From Aureispira sp. CCB-QB1 (GTDB taxonomy: Bacteria > Bacteroidota > Bacteroidia > Chitinophagales > Saprospiraceae): 64,000 nucleotides of DNA. Location of the stretch: the NCBI RefSeq assembly GCF_000724545.1, contig NZ_JHBV01000021.1:62001-126000 (forward strand), given 5' to 3'. Of the stretch, positions 51,782 through 61,516 are shown one piece after another. The notes beneath the pieces were generated by a model that ran no database searches, was not told the DNA's origin, and saw only the letters and a list, made by a program, of their open reading frames with translations. Each line of letters starts with the position of its first letter. Within the stretch, counting starts at the first letter, position 1. Position numbers and translations under genes: made by a program.

Positions 51782-54700
51782 ATGAAAAAACATTTTTGGA
51801 TTATTTTATTCTTATTTGGTTGTCAATTATCCATCGCCCAAATAAAACTAGAGTGGGATACTCATCCATCAACTACCACACAACTTAACGAAACCCTTTG
51901 TGACCCTCAAGTCTATATTTTATATTTTGAATGGGACTCTGGAAGTGATGTACTAAAAGCAGATACAAGTGCTAATTCTGATGACTATGATGAAGTGACC
52001 CTGAGCCTAAAAGAAGAAATATCTGGGCAATGGACCACATTACAAAATGTAGGAGGTACAGGGGTTGTATTAAATACCAAACAGGTCAACCCTGGTAGCC
52101 CCTATGGTGGAATCTATGGCGTTTTTAGTGGCACTTCTTCTGGTACTAGAAAGTTCAAACTATTTGTCACTAAAAAGAACTTTGTTCCTGTTAAGGGAGG
52201 CGGATACACTAGCACTATTTACAGCCAAACAGAATCAGCCCCTTATATCCTTAAGGTTACTATGAAACCACTACAAGTTTCTTGTAAATTAAAAGCAGGA
52301 ACACAGCTATTGAATAGCAATGCATCTTTCTCTGCAACTAATGTTGTTTGTGACCATGATTTAATTCTCACCAATATTACATCCTCTTGTGCAAAAGAAT
52401 TTAGGATTAATATAGAGGAATATAATTCTAATGGTCAATCGTTAGGAGTAATACACACATCAGGGATTCTGTCTAGTTCTATTTTATCTCCTAGTATAAA
52501 CCTTAATACCTTTTTCAATGGATTAATCCAAAAAGACAAATTATATAGAATTAATTTAAGAGTAAAAAAGGGGAATAATTGGACAAGTGTTAATAGTAAC
52601 GTATTCTTCATCAATTACCACCAATCCAAAAACCCTACAATTTCTATCAATACCCCAAAAGATATTTGTATTGGAACTCCTGTTACGATTACCTTATCCG
52701 ATCCACCCAACAACTTTCAATGGACATCAACAAGTGGGACATTACCAACAGGCATTAGCAGCACCATTACTCCCACTCAATCGGGCTTATACAATATAAC
52801 ATCTAGTGACTATTGTGTCAATTTACCCAATGATTTGGAACTGAATGTCAACCCTCTTCCCACTATTGATCTTAGCCAGAATCCAGCCGTACACTGTGCC
52901 AATGTTCACAACTTAGTGCATTTCTCTGCCATCACAAATCCAACAGGAGGCACAGGAAATTGGTCGATCAACACAGGATCTATTTCTAGTACGGGGGTAT
53001 TCAATCCAACTCTAAATTTTATTCCCGCTAATTTTGTAGCCACTTATACTTATACCGACCCCAATGGCTGTACTGATAGCGAAGATTTTTCCTTTACGTA
53101 TTATAATCCATCTACATTTACAACAAATGTCAACCATCTAAGTTGTTATGGTGCTAACGATGGGGAAATCTTCCCCGTAGCAACAGGCTATCCTCCTTAC
53201 AATTATACCCTTAATGGTAATTCACTTCCGCCAGGCTTTTCAGGACTAGCTGCAGGAACCCATCAAGTAGCATTAACGGACGGGCACAATTGTGTTTCAA
53301 CAAAAAGTATTGTCATTACTCAACCTCAAGCACTCACAGCCTCACTAAGTCTGCCTTCTCCTCAAAACCTTTCTTGTTATGGCACAGGCGTTTACGTACA
53401 AGTCAACAACGTACAAGGAGGAACAGGAACCTACTCCTATGATTTTGGAAATGGTTTTTCATCTAATTATGGTCAACTTCTTTACCCCAAAGCAAGCCCT
53501 TATCAAATTCGAGTCAAAGACCAAAATGGTTGTATCAAAACCTTTTCTTTTCAGGTTAATGGTCCTTCTGCTCCGATTAGTGTTACTCCATCGTCTACAG
53601 ATCCTTATTGCAATGGACAATCGAATGGAACCATTTCTTTGTCTGTTAGCAATGCCGTTGCTCCATTAAGTATTACTTGGAATAATGGAATGTCAGGTGC
53701 TAACCTTTCAAATTTATCAGCAGGTACCTATGCTTATACTATTGTCGATGCCAATGGCTGCCATAAAACAGGTACGGTTACCTTAAACTATCAAAATCCT
53801 ACTGGAGATATTTCCGTTAATCCTTCAATAACCCACAGTGCTTGCTTAGGTACTAACGGAGGTTCAATACACCTATCGGCTCCTACTAGTGCTAACTATA
53901 GTTATGCTTGGAGTACAGGAAGTAATAACAATAATATTGTTAATCTAGTTAGTGGTAATTATAATGTTACCATTACAAACAATACAGCTCCCTTTAGCGG
54001 TTGTAAGGTGGTCAAACATTATGGTATCAACGATAACAATACTTCTAATTGGCACAAGAACACCCAAAATACAGTAAGTCAAGAAGACAAGATTATCAAA
54101 GTTATTACAGATGCACAAAATAATGTTTATGCTCTAGGAGAGTTTATTGGTAGTTCTCAAATAGATGGTCAGTCTTTTCAAGCGAATAACAACAACAGCA
54201 ATCAAAAAGGAATCTTTGTTAGCAAACACGATGCTTGCGGGCAACTAAGATGGGTAGATTATACCAACAGTACTAGTACAATTGATATCAAAGGATTGGA
54301 AATTGAGTTTGATGGAACAGAGCATTTAAGAGTTTTCGGACAACTAGAAAATCAAGGAACAGCAAATTTTGATGTCCAATCATCCAATGGCTCTAACATA
54401 ACGCTTGCACCAACTGGCAATAACGATGTATTTAGTGTCCGCATCCGAAAAGGAACAGGTGCTCTATCTGCTCCTATAACATACGCAATCCCTTACACAG
54501 ATAAAGTAAATGCCGTAGACATTGATAACAACACGCATTACTTTGCTGGTAATTTTGGTGGGTTTGCTCAAGTTAAAAAACAAATTAATAATAACCTTAC
54601 TGTTGTTTTTGGAGAAACGAACGCAAGTGGTAATAATGAAATGAGTAGCATTGCTGTTGATGGTGCGGATATTTATGCTACTGCTAATTTGAATACTAGT

Positions 54701-55759
54701 ACCAATTTTAATGGCACTACCATTATTAGTAATGGAAAAGAAGGCGTTTTATTCCATTATAACAATGGTGCTTTATCGTGGAACAATGCTAACGCTGAAC
54801 AGATAACATTAAATGACATCTTGATTGCAAGTAACAATACAATATGGGTAGCAGGTTCTTTGGCTGGTCCTATGAATTGGGGCAATAACTTAGTTGCCAA
54901 ATATCAAACAGCTATTGTATGCGAATTTAATAGTAGTTTGACGAATAACAATGTTTTTTATATTGATGACAAAAACTCTGTCTTTTCTACAGCAGCAGCG
55001 ATTGCTTTATCTGAACGAAATGGGCAATTATACGCAGCAGGTACGTATGTTGGTCAAACAATTGGTATGAAACAGGTTTCGAATCCTAATAATTTAGTCC
55101 AAGTATCGGGTGGTCTTAACAATCATGCTGCCATGTGGTTAGCCTCTTTGAATTTAACTTCAACGGCTTCAATTAACTGGATCAATAATTCATACAGCAA
55201 TCAACCCATTCAAGTATACGATGTCGCAACTGATGGCTTTAATAGTTATGTCGTTGGAAACTATAAAGACAACATTCAACTCCCTCCTTCTTCTAATCTA
55301 AGCAATCCAACCAATGGTTCGTTAAATTTGGGGTATATCATTAGAGGAGGAGATGCCTATGGTCAACCTGTATTTTATAAACCAGCATCGAGTAATATTA
55401 TAACGAACACACAAACTGCTTTGTCAGAACAAACGACCGCCAACAACCCGACCAATTCATCTATCTACCAATCACTGCTTGAAGTAGACAAATTAAACGT
55501 TTCTACCTCCTCTTATCTAAAACTATTTCCTAATCCCAATAAAGGATATTTTACAGTACAAATAGAAGCGCCTGAAACGGGTAAGATACACTTAAGCATA
55601 ACCGATGTGTCGGGCAAAGTTATACATCAGCAGATAGCTACTAAAACAACTCCAATAACTACATTGGACGTTCGCCCTATGCATTTACCTCAGGGTGCTT
55701 ATATTTTACATATCACCCACAATGGTCATCAACAACATCAAAAATTCTTAGTTCAATAA
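51782..55759 (+). CDS. Giant secreted SprB-like protein with T9SS sorting domain
   Basis: This 1325-residue exported protein has a signal peptide (ILFLFGCQLSIAQ). Residues ~1-340 are of unrecognised beta-rich type, then Ig/PKD-like segments. Around 450-720 are SprB-like repeats: LSCYGANDGEIFPVATGYPPY, LSCYGTGVYVQVNNVQGGTG and YCNGQSNGTISLSV. The middle (about 740-1230) has beta-propeller-like repeats (NAVDIDNNTHYFAGNF, DGADIYATANLN). The last ~80 residues are a T9SS type A domain (LKLFPNPNKGYFTVQIEA, LPQGAYILHITHNG). SprB is a gliding adhesin in flavobacteria, and similar repeats occur in many surface proteins; adhesion is therefore likely but not shown. Monocistronic with a terminator. Confidence 0.88.
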   Translation: MKKHFWIILFLFGCQLSIAQIKLEWDTHPSTTTQLNETLCDPQVYILYFEWDSGSDVLKADTSANSDDYDEVTLSLKEEISGQWTTLQNVGGTGVVLNTKQVNPGSPYGGIYGVFSGTSSGTRKFKLFVTKKNFVPVKGGGYTSTIYSQTESAPYILKVTMKPLQVSCKLKAGTQLLNSNASFSATNVVCDHDLILTNITSSCAKEFRINIEEYNSNGQSLGVIHTSGILSSSILSPSINLNTFFNGLIQKDKLYRINLRVKKGNNWTSVNSNVFFINYHQSKNPTISINTPKDICIGTPVTITLSDPPNNFQWTSTSGTLPTGISSTITPTQSGLYNITSSDYCVNLPNDLELNVNPLPTIDLSQNPAVHCANVHNLVHFSAITNPTGGTGNWSINTGSISSTGVFNPTLNFIPANFVATYTYTDPNGCTDSEDFSFTYYNPSTFTTNVNHLSCYGANDGEIFPVATGYPPYNYTLNGNSLPPGFSGLAAGTHQVALTDGHNCVSTKSIVITQPQALTASLSLPSPQNLSCYGTGVYVQVNNVQGGTGTYSYDFGNGFSSNYGQLLYPKASPYQIRVKDQNGCIKTFSFQVNGPSAPISVTPSSTDPYCNGQSNGTISLSVSNAVAPLSITWNNGMSGANLSNLSAGTYAYTIVDANGCHKTGTVTLNYQNPTGDISVNPSITHSACLGTNGGSIHLSAPTSANYSYAWSTGSNNNNIVNLVSGNYNVTITNNTAPFSGCKVVKHYGINDNNTSNWHKNTQNTVSQEDKIIKVITDAQNNVYALGEFIGSSQIDGQSFQANNNNSNQKGIFVSKHDACGQLRWVDYTNSTSTIDIKGLEIEFDGTEHLRVFGQLENQGTANFDVQSSNGSNITLAPTGNNDVFSVRIRKGTGALSAPITYAIPYTDKVNAVDIDNNTHYFAGNFGGFAQVKKQINNNLTVVFGETNASGNNEMSSIAVDGADIYATANLNTSTNFNGTTIISNGKEGVLFHYNNGALSWNNANAEQITLNDILIASNNTIWVAGSLAGPMNWGNNLVAKYQTAIVCEFNSSLTNNNVFYIDDKNSVFSTAAAIALSERNGQLYAAGTYVGQTIGMKQVSNPNNLVQVSGGLNNHAAMWLASLNLTSTASINWINNSYSNQPIQVYDVATDGFNSYVVGNYKDNIQLPPSSNLSNPTNGSLNLGYIIRGGDAYGQPVFYKPASSNIITNTQTALSEQTTANNPTNSSIYQSLLEVDKLNVSTSSYLKLFPNPNKGYFTVQIEAPETGKIHLSITDVSGKVIHQQIATKTTPITTLDVRPMHLPQGAYILHITHNGHQQHQKFLVQ

Positions 55760-55791
55760 TATTTGATTGTTACAAAACGGTTCTCTTTTAC

Positions 55792-55825
55792 AAGGCAAGT
55801 CTCTAAAACGGACTTGCCTTTTTTT
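55792..55825 (+). terminator. Rho-independent terminator
   Basis: AAGGCAAGTC (55792-55801) pairs perfectly with GACTTGCCTT (55811-55820), then TTTTT. Confidence 0.92.
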
Positions 55826-55850
55826 GAATCAGAAATTCCATTTATAATAC

Positions 55851-55874
55851 TTAACTACGCTGCTATATCATACC
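55851..55874 (+). repeat. Dispersed intergenic repeat, copy 5 (degenerate)
   Basis: TTAACTACGCTGCTATATCATACCA resembles copy 4 (core plus ATACCA), and ~25 bases on, CTTTGTACGCTTAGCACAAGC resembles the tail hairpin of copy 2. So the larger unit may be conserved. Confidence 0.55.
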
Positions 55875-56081
55875 ATTTAACGAATAACGCCTTTGTACGC
55901 TTAGCACAAGCCCAATTGCCTTTACTTTATACATAATAATACTTAAAATAAATAAAACAATCATTTATTTTTTTTACTAACTTTTATTTGTAGCTTAATG
56001 GTATTACAAATCAAATGACTATAATTTTTACAAAAAAATATAGTTAATTTTTCCAAACCGTTCTTTAAAAACATCCCTGTT

Positions 56082-59000
56082 ATGGCATCACCTTCTTTAA
56101 AAAAGTGGAGCACCGAATTCGCACGTCTATTAGAAAGTACATTTTCTGGCACAATTACTCCTCCTGAAACTATTGCAATTATTGAGTCCTACCTTTTGGA
56201 AGATGGCACTACTCTTAGCCCTCACCTAAACAAACAAAACCCTGGTTCAAAAGTGTTTAAAGGTATGCTGCAATCAATTCTAGAAGAAACTCATTCTTCC
56301 GATGAAAGTGTCAAGGACTATTTGGCCAATGTTATTCAAGCTTATTTAGAACATGATGAACAATCTTTAGATCGTTACATTAATGAATCTGGATCTGGCG
56401 CTTTATTATTCAAAGAAAAAGCAGAAATGGTAAAAGCCGATGGGACAATTGTGTTGGGTATTCCTGGCTCGGTAAAACATACTGCCATCAAAGAGAAAAG
56501 AGCCCAAGAACGGATGTCCTTGCCTGGCGACTGGTCTTTGTATACCTGCCAATCTATTCACAACAGAGACACTCCTCAAAAAGAAAAACACGATGGTATT
56601 ATTAACTGGGTTCGAGTAACGCTTCCTGAAAAAGATGCCCCTTTTTTGGAGCCACACAAAAACGACATCAAAACACCAATTGGTTGGGTACGAGCTTGTG
56701 ACCACTTGGCATTTTCCAATGAAGGACTCCGTCGATATGTGTTTAATGACAACTATCCTAATGGCATCGATCAACCTGGCGAGCACCAACAATTACCACC
56801 ATTCAAACGAGTAGATTTAGTAACACCTGCACGTTATGACTTGGTAAGATTTGCCCCTTTAGCTATTTTTATTGGTTACGAAGAAGAAGATTCTACTACC
56901 CCCCTATTTTATATTTTAGAAGGGGGCAATGCTTTGGGGCAAGCCAAGGTAATGTATGCTTCTAGTACCGATTTAAACAAGCCTATCTTAATGGAATCTG
57001 GCTATAAGCCAACTCCTTTTGCCAATCCCGAGAATTATTATTTATCTAAAGTATTGTTTCACGAAATGGATCCTATCCATGTTTCTATCAAAGTATTCAC
57101 AGAGGATGAGATAGAGCAAGGAGAAGATAAATACCATTTTCACATTGACTTAACCCTAGAACGTACCTCCTTAGAACAAGTGGCTAGCGTTGACAACTTT
57201 ATTCCGCCAGCCAAACAACTATTGGATGCGTTTTTAAGAATTGTAGAACTCGAGTGCATGGGTGTTCCTGTCGTCAAAACAACACTTCTTGAAGATAGAA
57301 TTATGTTGCTCAAGCAGAGGATTACCAAAGAAGAATCGGCAGGACATGATGTTAGGGTTAAAGCATTAGAACGCCGACTAATGCAATTAGAACAACAACT
57401 AAACCAAGCTCCTAGACAAGACATAAAAGGTTTGCTTCAAGATTTGAACCAACAAGGGTTAACGCCTAATTTACTAGACAAATTAAAACATCATAGCACA
57501 CACAATGAATCCATTTTAAAAGATGAACTAGGTAAACAAAAACATCCGTTCATCGATCCTGGTACACACCAAAAATGGGAAAATCAATTGGCCAACCAAG
57601 TTGTTGAACCATTGCACTTGTTTAAACCTCAAACCTTAAATGGTGCTAGTGACCCCGATTCTGTCGTTTCCATCTTAAAACGTGCTGTAGCAACAGGAAA
57701 TACCGTCAAAGCGGCAGGATCTGGGCACTCATACTCTGATGTTGCAACAACACCTGATTTTTTTGTCGATACTCATGGACTTAATAGCATTTCTAGCATA
57801 GCCAAGCCCATTTCGGGGCAGTTATCAACAGATATGCTACGAAGCAACTTACCTTTAGCTGTTGACAAAGTAACATTCCCCGATAATAATCCAACCAACC
57901 CTAAAGACAGAGAAAAAAATCTAGCTTTATTTGAAACTGAAGCAGGAATTAGAATAAAAGATCTAAACAACGCACTTGCAAAGAGAAATGTTGGTCTAAA
58001 AAATATGGGTGGTTATGATGGGCAAACCATTATGGGAGCTATTTCTACTTCTACGCATGGCTCTGGAATTACGCTTCCTCCTTTTCCTGATATGTTGCGC
58101 TCTCTAGTTTTAGCCACAACAGGAAAATGGGATGGAAAAACCATTAGTGGCAACGATGGTGATGAGGGCGTTTATTTGTATCGAATAGAACCTAGTGATG
58201 GAATTACAGACCCTACTAAATATAATCATCCCGACATTCAACTCATACAAGACGATGATTGTTTCTACAGTGTTATATGTAGTATGGGATGTATGGGGAT
58301 TGTCTATTCTATTGTGTTAGAAGTCATGCAAATGTATTGGTTAGAGGAAACACGTGAAATTACGACACTAGACAAAGTTTTTGAATTGCTACAATCGGAA
58401 GATGGCTCTATCCCTAATATTCTAAATGAATACCGCAACTTTGAGGTTTTAGTACATCCATACCCTATGGATGCTAATTACAAAGTTATAGACATGGATC
58501 CAAGTCTCCCACCAGAACACTATTACCCCAACTTTAGATGTCTACTTACCAAACGAAATATTGCACAAGATCCAGGAGGATTAGATCATAGAAAAGGTCA
58601 TCGTCAACCACTAACACAATTCATGAGTCATTTTGGTCTTTCATTTGAACTAACAGCAGCATTGATTAACGCTATTCCTAAACTAACACCTGATATTATT
58701 GACTTAGCATTAAATGGATTAACAGACAGTGGCTACATCAACAAGTATTGGCATATTTATAATCTTGGATTAAATGGAAATGCAGGATTTGCGACAGAAA
58801 TTGGTTTTTCACTCGAAGATGATGAAGGCAAATATACCTCAGAGCATTTTAAAGCAGCAGTAGATAAAATTCACTTAGTCGCTCAAAATGCTCGTATCAA
58901 TGGAGAACAATATCAATCCTCTCCCTTTTCATTGCGTTTTGTCAAAGCATCCAATGCCCATCTTTCGATGATGGAAGGTGTTAATACTTGTATGATTGAA

Positions 59001-59255
59001 ATGGATATGGTGACGGGTACTTATGGTGGCATGGAAATTATGATGCGCTACCAAGATAGTATGTATATGTTGGGTGGTCGCCCACATTGGGGTTTAGAAT
59101 TTGACCATTTGACAGGAAGCAATAATTTAATTGCGGATATGTATCCTAAGTTGGATAAGTGGTTGGCGGTCTATGAGCAATTCAACGAACTAGGAACATT
59201 TAACAATCGTTTTACCGATCGTGTTGGATTTACCAAACATACGTTTACTCGATAA
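56082..59255 (+). CDS. Large FAD-linked oxidase with an unusual N-terminal half
   Basis: This 1057-residue protein has no signal peptide. The C-terminal half (from about 515) is a FAD_binding_4/lactone-oxidase type protein: VAAGSGHSYSD-like KAAGSGHSYSDVATTPDFFV with His549 in the position that is covalently flavinylated in aldonolactone oxidases, GAISTSTHGSG, and GMVYSIVLEV-like GIVYSIVLEVMQ. Residues 1-~490 match nothing I know: an N-terminal helical part (to ~115), a mixed alpha/beta part and a coiled-coil-like ALERRLMQLEQQLNQ. The length is twice that of typical family members. The ORF is intact and the fusion looks genuine. Likely substrate: a sugar or lactone alcohol, by family only. Confidence 0.85.
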   Translation: MASPSLKKWSTEFARLLESTFSGTITPPETIAIIESYLLEDGTTLSPHLNKQNPGSKVFKGMLQSILEETHSSDESVKDYLANVIQAYLEHDEQSLDRYINESGSGALLFKEKAEMVKADGTIVLGIPGSVKHTAIKEKRAQERMSLPGDWSLYTCQSIHNRDTPQKEKHDGIINWVRVTLPEKDAPFLEPHKNDIKTPIGWVRACDHLAFSNEGLRRYVFNDNYPNGIDQPGEHQQLPPFKRVDLVTPARYDLVRFAPLAIFIGYEEEDSTTPLFYILEGGNALGQAKVMYASSTDLNKPILMESGYKPTPFANPENYYLSKVLFHEMDPIHVSIKVFTEDEIEQGEDKYHFHIDLTLERTSLEQVASVDNFIPPAKQLLDAFLRIVELECMGVPVVKTTLLEDRIMLLKQRITKEESAGHDVRVKALERRLMQLEQQLNQAPRQDIKGLLQDLNQQGLTPNLLDKLKHHSTHNESILKDELGKQKHPFIDPGTHQKWENQLANQVVEPLHLFKPQTLNGASDPDSVVSILKRAVATGNTVKAAGSGHSYSDVATTPDFFVDTHGLNSISSIAKPISGQLSTDMLRSNLPLAVDKVTFPDNNPTNPKDREKNLALFETEAGIRIKDLNNALAKRNVGLKNMGGYDGQTIMGAISTSTHGSGITLPPFPDMLRSLVLATTGKWDGKTISGNDGDEGVYLYRIEPSDGITDPTKYNHPDIQLIQDDDCFYSVICSMGCMGIVYSIVLEVMQMYWLEETREITTLDKVFELLQSEDGSIPNILNEYRNFEVLVHPYPMDANYKVIDMDPSLPPEHYYPNFRCLLTKRNIAQDPGGLDHRKGHRQPLTQFMSHFGLSFELTAALINAIPKLTPDIIDLALNGLTDSGYINKYWHIYNLGLNGNAGFATEIGFSLEDDEGKYTSEHFKAAVDKIHLVAQNARINGEQYQSSPFSLRFVKASNAHLSMMEGVNTCMIEMDMVTGTYGGMEIMMRYQDSMYMLGGRPHWGLEFDHLTGSNNLIADMYPKLDKWLAVYEQFNELGTFNNRFTDRVGFTKHTFTR

Positions 59256-59268
59256 CAAGGAAATAATT

Positions 59269-59303
59269 GAGAGGAAGGGCACTGCTCTTGCTCTCTTTTT
59301 TTT
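59269..59303 (+). terminator. Probable terminator of the FAD oxidoreductase gene
   Basis: GAGAGGAAGGG (59269-59279) pairs imperfectly with CTCTTGCTCTC (59285-59295), followed by TTTTTTTT. Confidence 0.65.
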
Positions 59304-59317
59304 ACAGAAATACTTGC

Positions 59318-60094
59318 TTACGATACGATTGAATACCACTCATACGCTTGCCCCAAAAACACAAATTGCGCCTCTAATTCCTCTTTCATTTCTTCAACTG
59401 TTGGGTATTTGATCTTCGCTATTCTTTTGACAATACCTTTGGATGCCTTGTTTTCATCGTGTGTATGAAAGATTGTTTGAGGGTTCAAAACTTTTGCCAA
59501 CTCCAATGCATTTGTTTTGCCAGGATTGACTACCCCACCCAAAAAGAAAGGAAGTTCAAAGGACGAAAATCCAACTATTAATGCCTTTACTTGATATCGA
59601 GATAAATACGTTTGCTGCTCTAATGTTAATTCAAAACCATGCGGACAATAAACTATTAATTCATGCTCGTTTCGAATCAAAATAGCATCAAAAGCAGCTG
59701 ATAAAACTTTGGAAGATTTTAAGTATGCAATATCAACATTGCCAAACCTAAGCCATTCTTTTTTATCCCAAAGAGGTAAGGTCTCTATTTCTCTTTTTTC
59801 AAATTCTTTGACCAAACGCTTTTTAGCTTTGGGATTGACCAACAATGGCACTGAGTTTAGCTGATGCAACGTCTCTTCATGACAATGGTCTGAAAAAGGT
59901 TGCGAGATCACAATAGCATGATAAACTCCCAACAAGTCGATAGAAATTGGCGGAACAGTATGCCACTGCTCATTAAACCAAGCAAAACCGTCTATCTCTG
60001 ATCCTTGCAACCAAGGGTCAATCAATAAAATGGTTTGCCCCCACTGCAACTGCCAACTAGTATCCATATTTAGCCTTCGTATCTGTAACATCAT
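59318..60094 (-). CDS. Metallo-beta-lactamase-fold protein with an altered metal motif
   Basis: This 258-residue protein has the MBL fold pattern: TILLIDPWLQGSEIDGF (first strands), then AIVISQPFSDHCHEET in place of the metal-binding HxHxDH. There Gln65 and Phe67 replace the two first His, while Asp69 and His70 remain; His72 is new. Near the end IFHTHDENKASKG resembles the last His motif. Similar DHCH-type motifs occur in a plant/bacterial subgroup of the family, as far as I recall. So it may bind metal differently or not at all. It lies between two terminators, with no partner. Function unknown; a hydrolase activity is not assured. Confidence 0.8.
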   Translation of the reverse strand: MMLQIRRLNMDTSWQLQWGQTILLIDPWLQGSEIDGFAWFNEQWHTVPPISIDLLGVYHAIVISQPFSDHCHEETLHQLNSVPLLVNPKAKKRLVKEFEKREIETLPLWDKKEWLRFGNVDIAYLKSSKVLSAAFDAILIRNEHELIVYCPHGFELTLEQQTYLSRYQVKALIVGFSSFELPFFLGGVVNPGKTNALELAKVLNPQTIFHTHDENKASKGIVKRIAKIKYPTVEEMKEELEAQFVFLGQAYEWYSIVS

Positions 60095-60186
60095 TTAAAT
60101 TTTTCACAAAGCCACATATTCTGAGGCGAGCTTATACGCCCCATTTATTAGGAAATAAAGAGCCATAAAATTAGTTAAATAACGAC

Positions 60187-60231
60187 AAAAAAAATGCTTT
60201 ATTGGAGAACAACAACGTTCCAATAAAGCAT
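60187..60231 (-). terminator. Rho-independent terminator of the ECF sigma gene
   Basis: ATGCTTTATTGGA (60194-60206) pairs perfectly with TCCAATAAAGCAT (60219-60231) around a 12-base loop; on the minus strand a T-run follows (A-run 60187-60194). Confidence 0.92.
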
Positions 60232-60337
60232 CCTTTTTCGAAGTAGTGAGAAAACAACAACTTTTTGACACTACTTACATTTGCAACCCAATATTTCTAG
60301 AGCTCCCCCTAGATTTATGATATGGCTACAAATTCAT

Positions 60338-60351
60338 TTTACTTACTTACA
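60338..60351. repeat. Direct repeat flanking the sigma factor gene, downstream copy
   Basis: TTTACTTACTTACA, identical to 60955-60968. It lies just after the stop codon of the sigma factor gene. Confidence 0.6.
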
Positions 60352-60358
60352 TTCGACC

Positions 60359-60943
60359 TTACTGTAGGCTAATTTGGTGCTCACCAATCATCTTACGAAT
60401 ATTGATTAATGCATAACGCATTCGACCTAATGCAGTATTAATACTAACATTGGTTAGTTCTGCAATTTCTTTGAAGCTTAATTCTGCATAATGTCTAAGC
60501 AAAATCACTTCTTTCTGTTCTTGTGGCAACGCTTCGACTAATTGTCGCACCTTGGCATAGGTTTGATTCTTAATCATCTTACTTTCTTCATTGTCCTCAT
60601 TACTGTTAATCAGATTAAAGATGTCAAAATCTTCTGATGGCGTAATAGTTTTTCTTCGCTTGTTTTTGCGAAAAAAGTCAATGCATAGATTGTAAGAGAT
60701 GCGTAGTGCCCACTGTAGGAATTTTCCTTCTTCATTATATTTTCCAGATCGGAAAGTATCTATAATTTTAATGAAGGTTTCTTGAAAAATGTCATTGGCC
60801 AAATCTGTATCCTTTACAAACATATAAATGGACGTATAGATTTTGCCTTTGTGGCGGGTGAGCAATGTTTCAAATGCTCTCTCATCTCCACGTATATACG
60901 TACGGATGAGGTCTCTGTCGGTACAAGACTTACTACTTTGCAT
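60359..60943 (-). CDS. ECF-type RNA polymerase sigma factor
   Basis: This 194-residue sigma-70 family protein directs RNA polymerase to a special promoter set. Region 2 (residues ~10-85) shows YIRGDERAFETLLTRHKGKIY and DLANDIFQETFIKII, with WALRISYNLCIDFFRKNKR at its end. Region 4 (about 135-185) has ALPQEQKEVILLRHYAELSFKEIAELTNVSINTALGRMRYAL. There is no anti-sigma gene or FecR-like partner next to it, so its control is not clear. The core is standard; the gene is alone, with a good terminator and a repeated TGTAAGTAAGTAAA motif on both sides. Confidence 0.94.
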   Translation of the reverse strand: MQSSKSCTDRDLIRTYIRGDERAFETLLTRHKGKIYTSIYMFVKDTDLANDIFQETFIKIIDTFRSGKYNEEGKFLQWALRISYNLCIDFFRKNKRRKTITPSEDFDIFNLINSNEDNEESKMIKNQTYAKVRQLVEALPQEQKEVILLRHYAELSFKEIAELTNVSINTALGRMRYALINIRKMIGEHQISLQ

Positions 60944-61516
60944 AATTACTTTTATTTACTTACTTACAACTAAAAAAATGCTAGGGAGTAAAATTTTCGA
61001 CGATAGGCGATATTGTTTTTTGTTTAAGAAATAATATTTTTTTTTTGTTTAAAAGAAATAGACTTCACCAAGAACCTTTTTATTTTTGTATTCTTGAATA
61101 AACGAAAGCTATTCAAATTTTAGGACAAGCACAAAGTTTATTCTGTGATATAAGGCTTTGAACAAATAAAGTTAACTTTTTTGTTAGAAATTACGTTATC
61201 TTTAAACTGTTTTTTCAGTTATTTAACAGTTATATACCCTGTGATTGATAAAACGATTGTTCTTTTTTTTTGTTTTTGCTTGTAGATTGCATGATCACGT
61301 GTCTGTTGATTATTCACCAAAATAAGATTTGTTATCTTGTTATTTTATAAATAATAGTCCGCTAATTTTTAAAGTAGACTACTCTTTAATATTATCAACT
61401 TAGGTAAAATCAGCTTTATTTTTTTGATTTTAGATGTGATATCATTCGCAGTTATTTATGTGTTCTTTTTTTTCACTAAACTAATTACGCTAATTTAGTT
61501 TATAAGGTTTCAATTA
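60944..61516. other. Divergent intergenic region between the sigma factor and uvrA
   Basis: 573 bases, very AT-rich with several T-runs. No gene or clear TAnnTTTG box was found for either gene; a weak TTTG...TTATCTTG lies near 61327-61340. Confidence 0.5.
60955..60968. repeat. Direct repeat flanking the sigma factor gene, upstream copy
   Basis: TTTACTTACTTACA, in the leader of the sigma factor gene, 12 bases before its ATG on the minus strand. Identical copy at 60338-60351. Confidence 0.6.

Larger units (their letters stand above)
55760..56081. other. Intergenic region before the FAD oxidoreductase gene
   Basis: 322 bases with the terminator and a degenerate copy of the dispersed repeat. 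No gene is seen. Confidence 0.5.
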
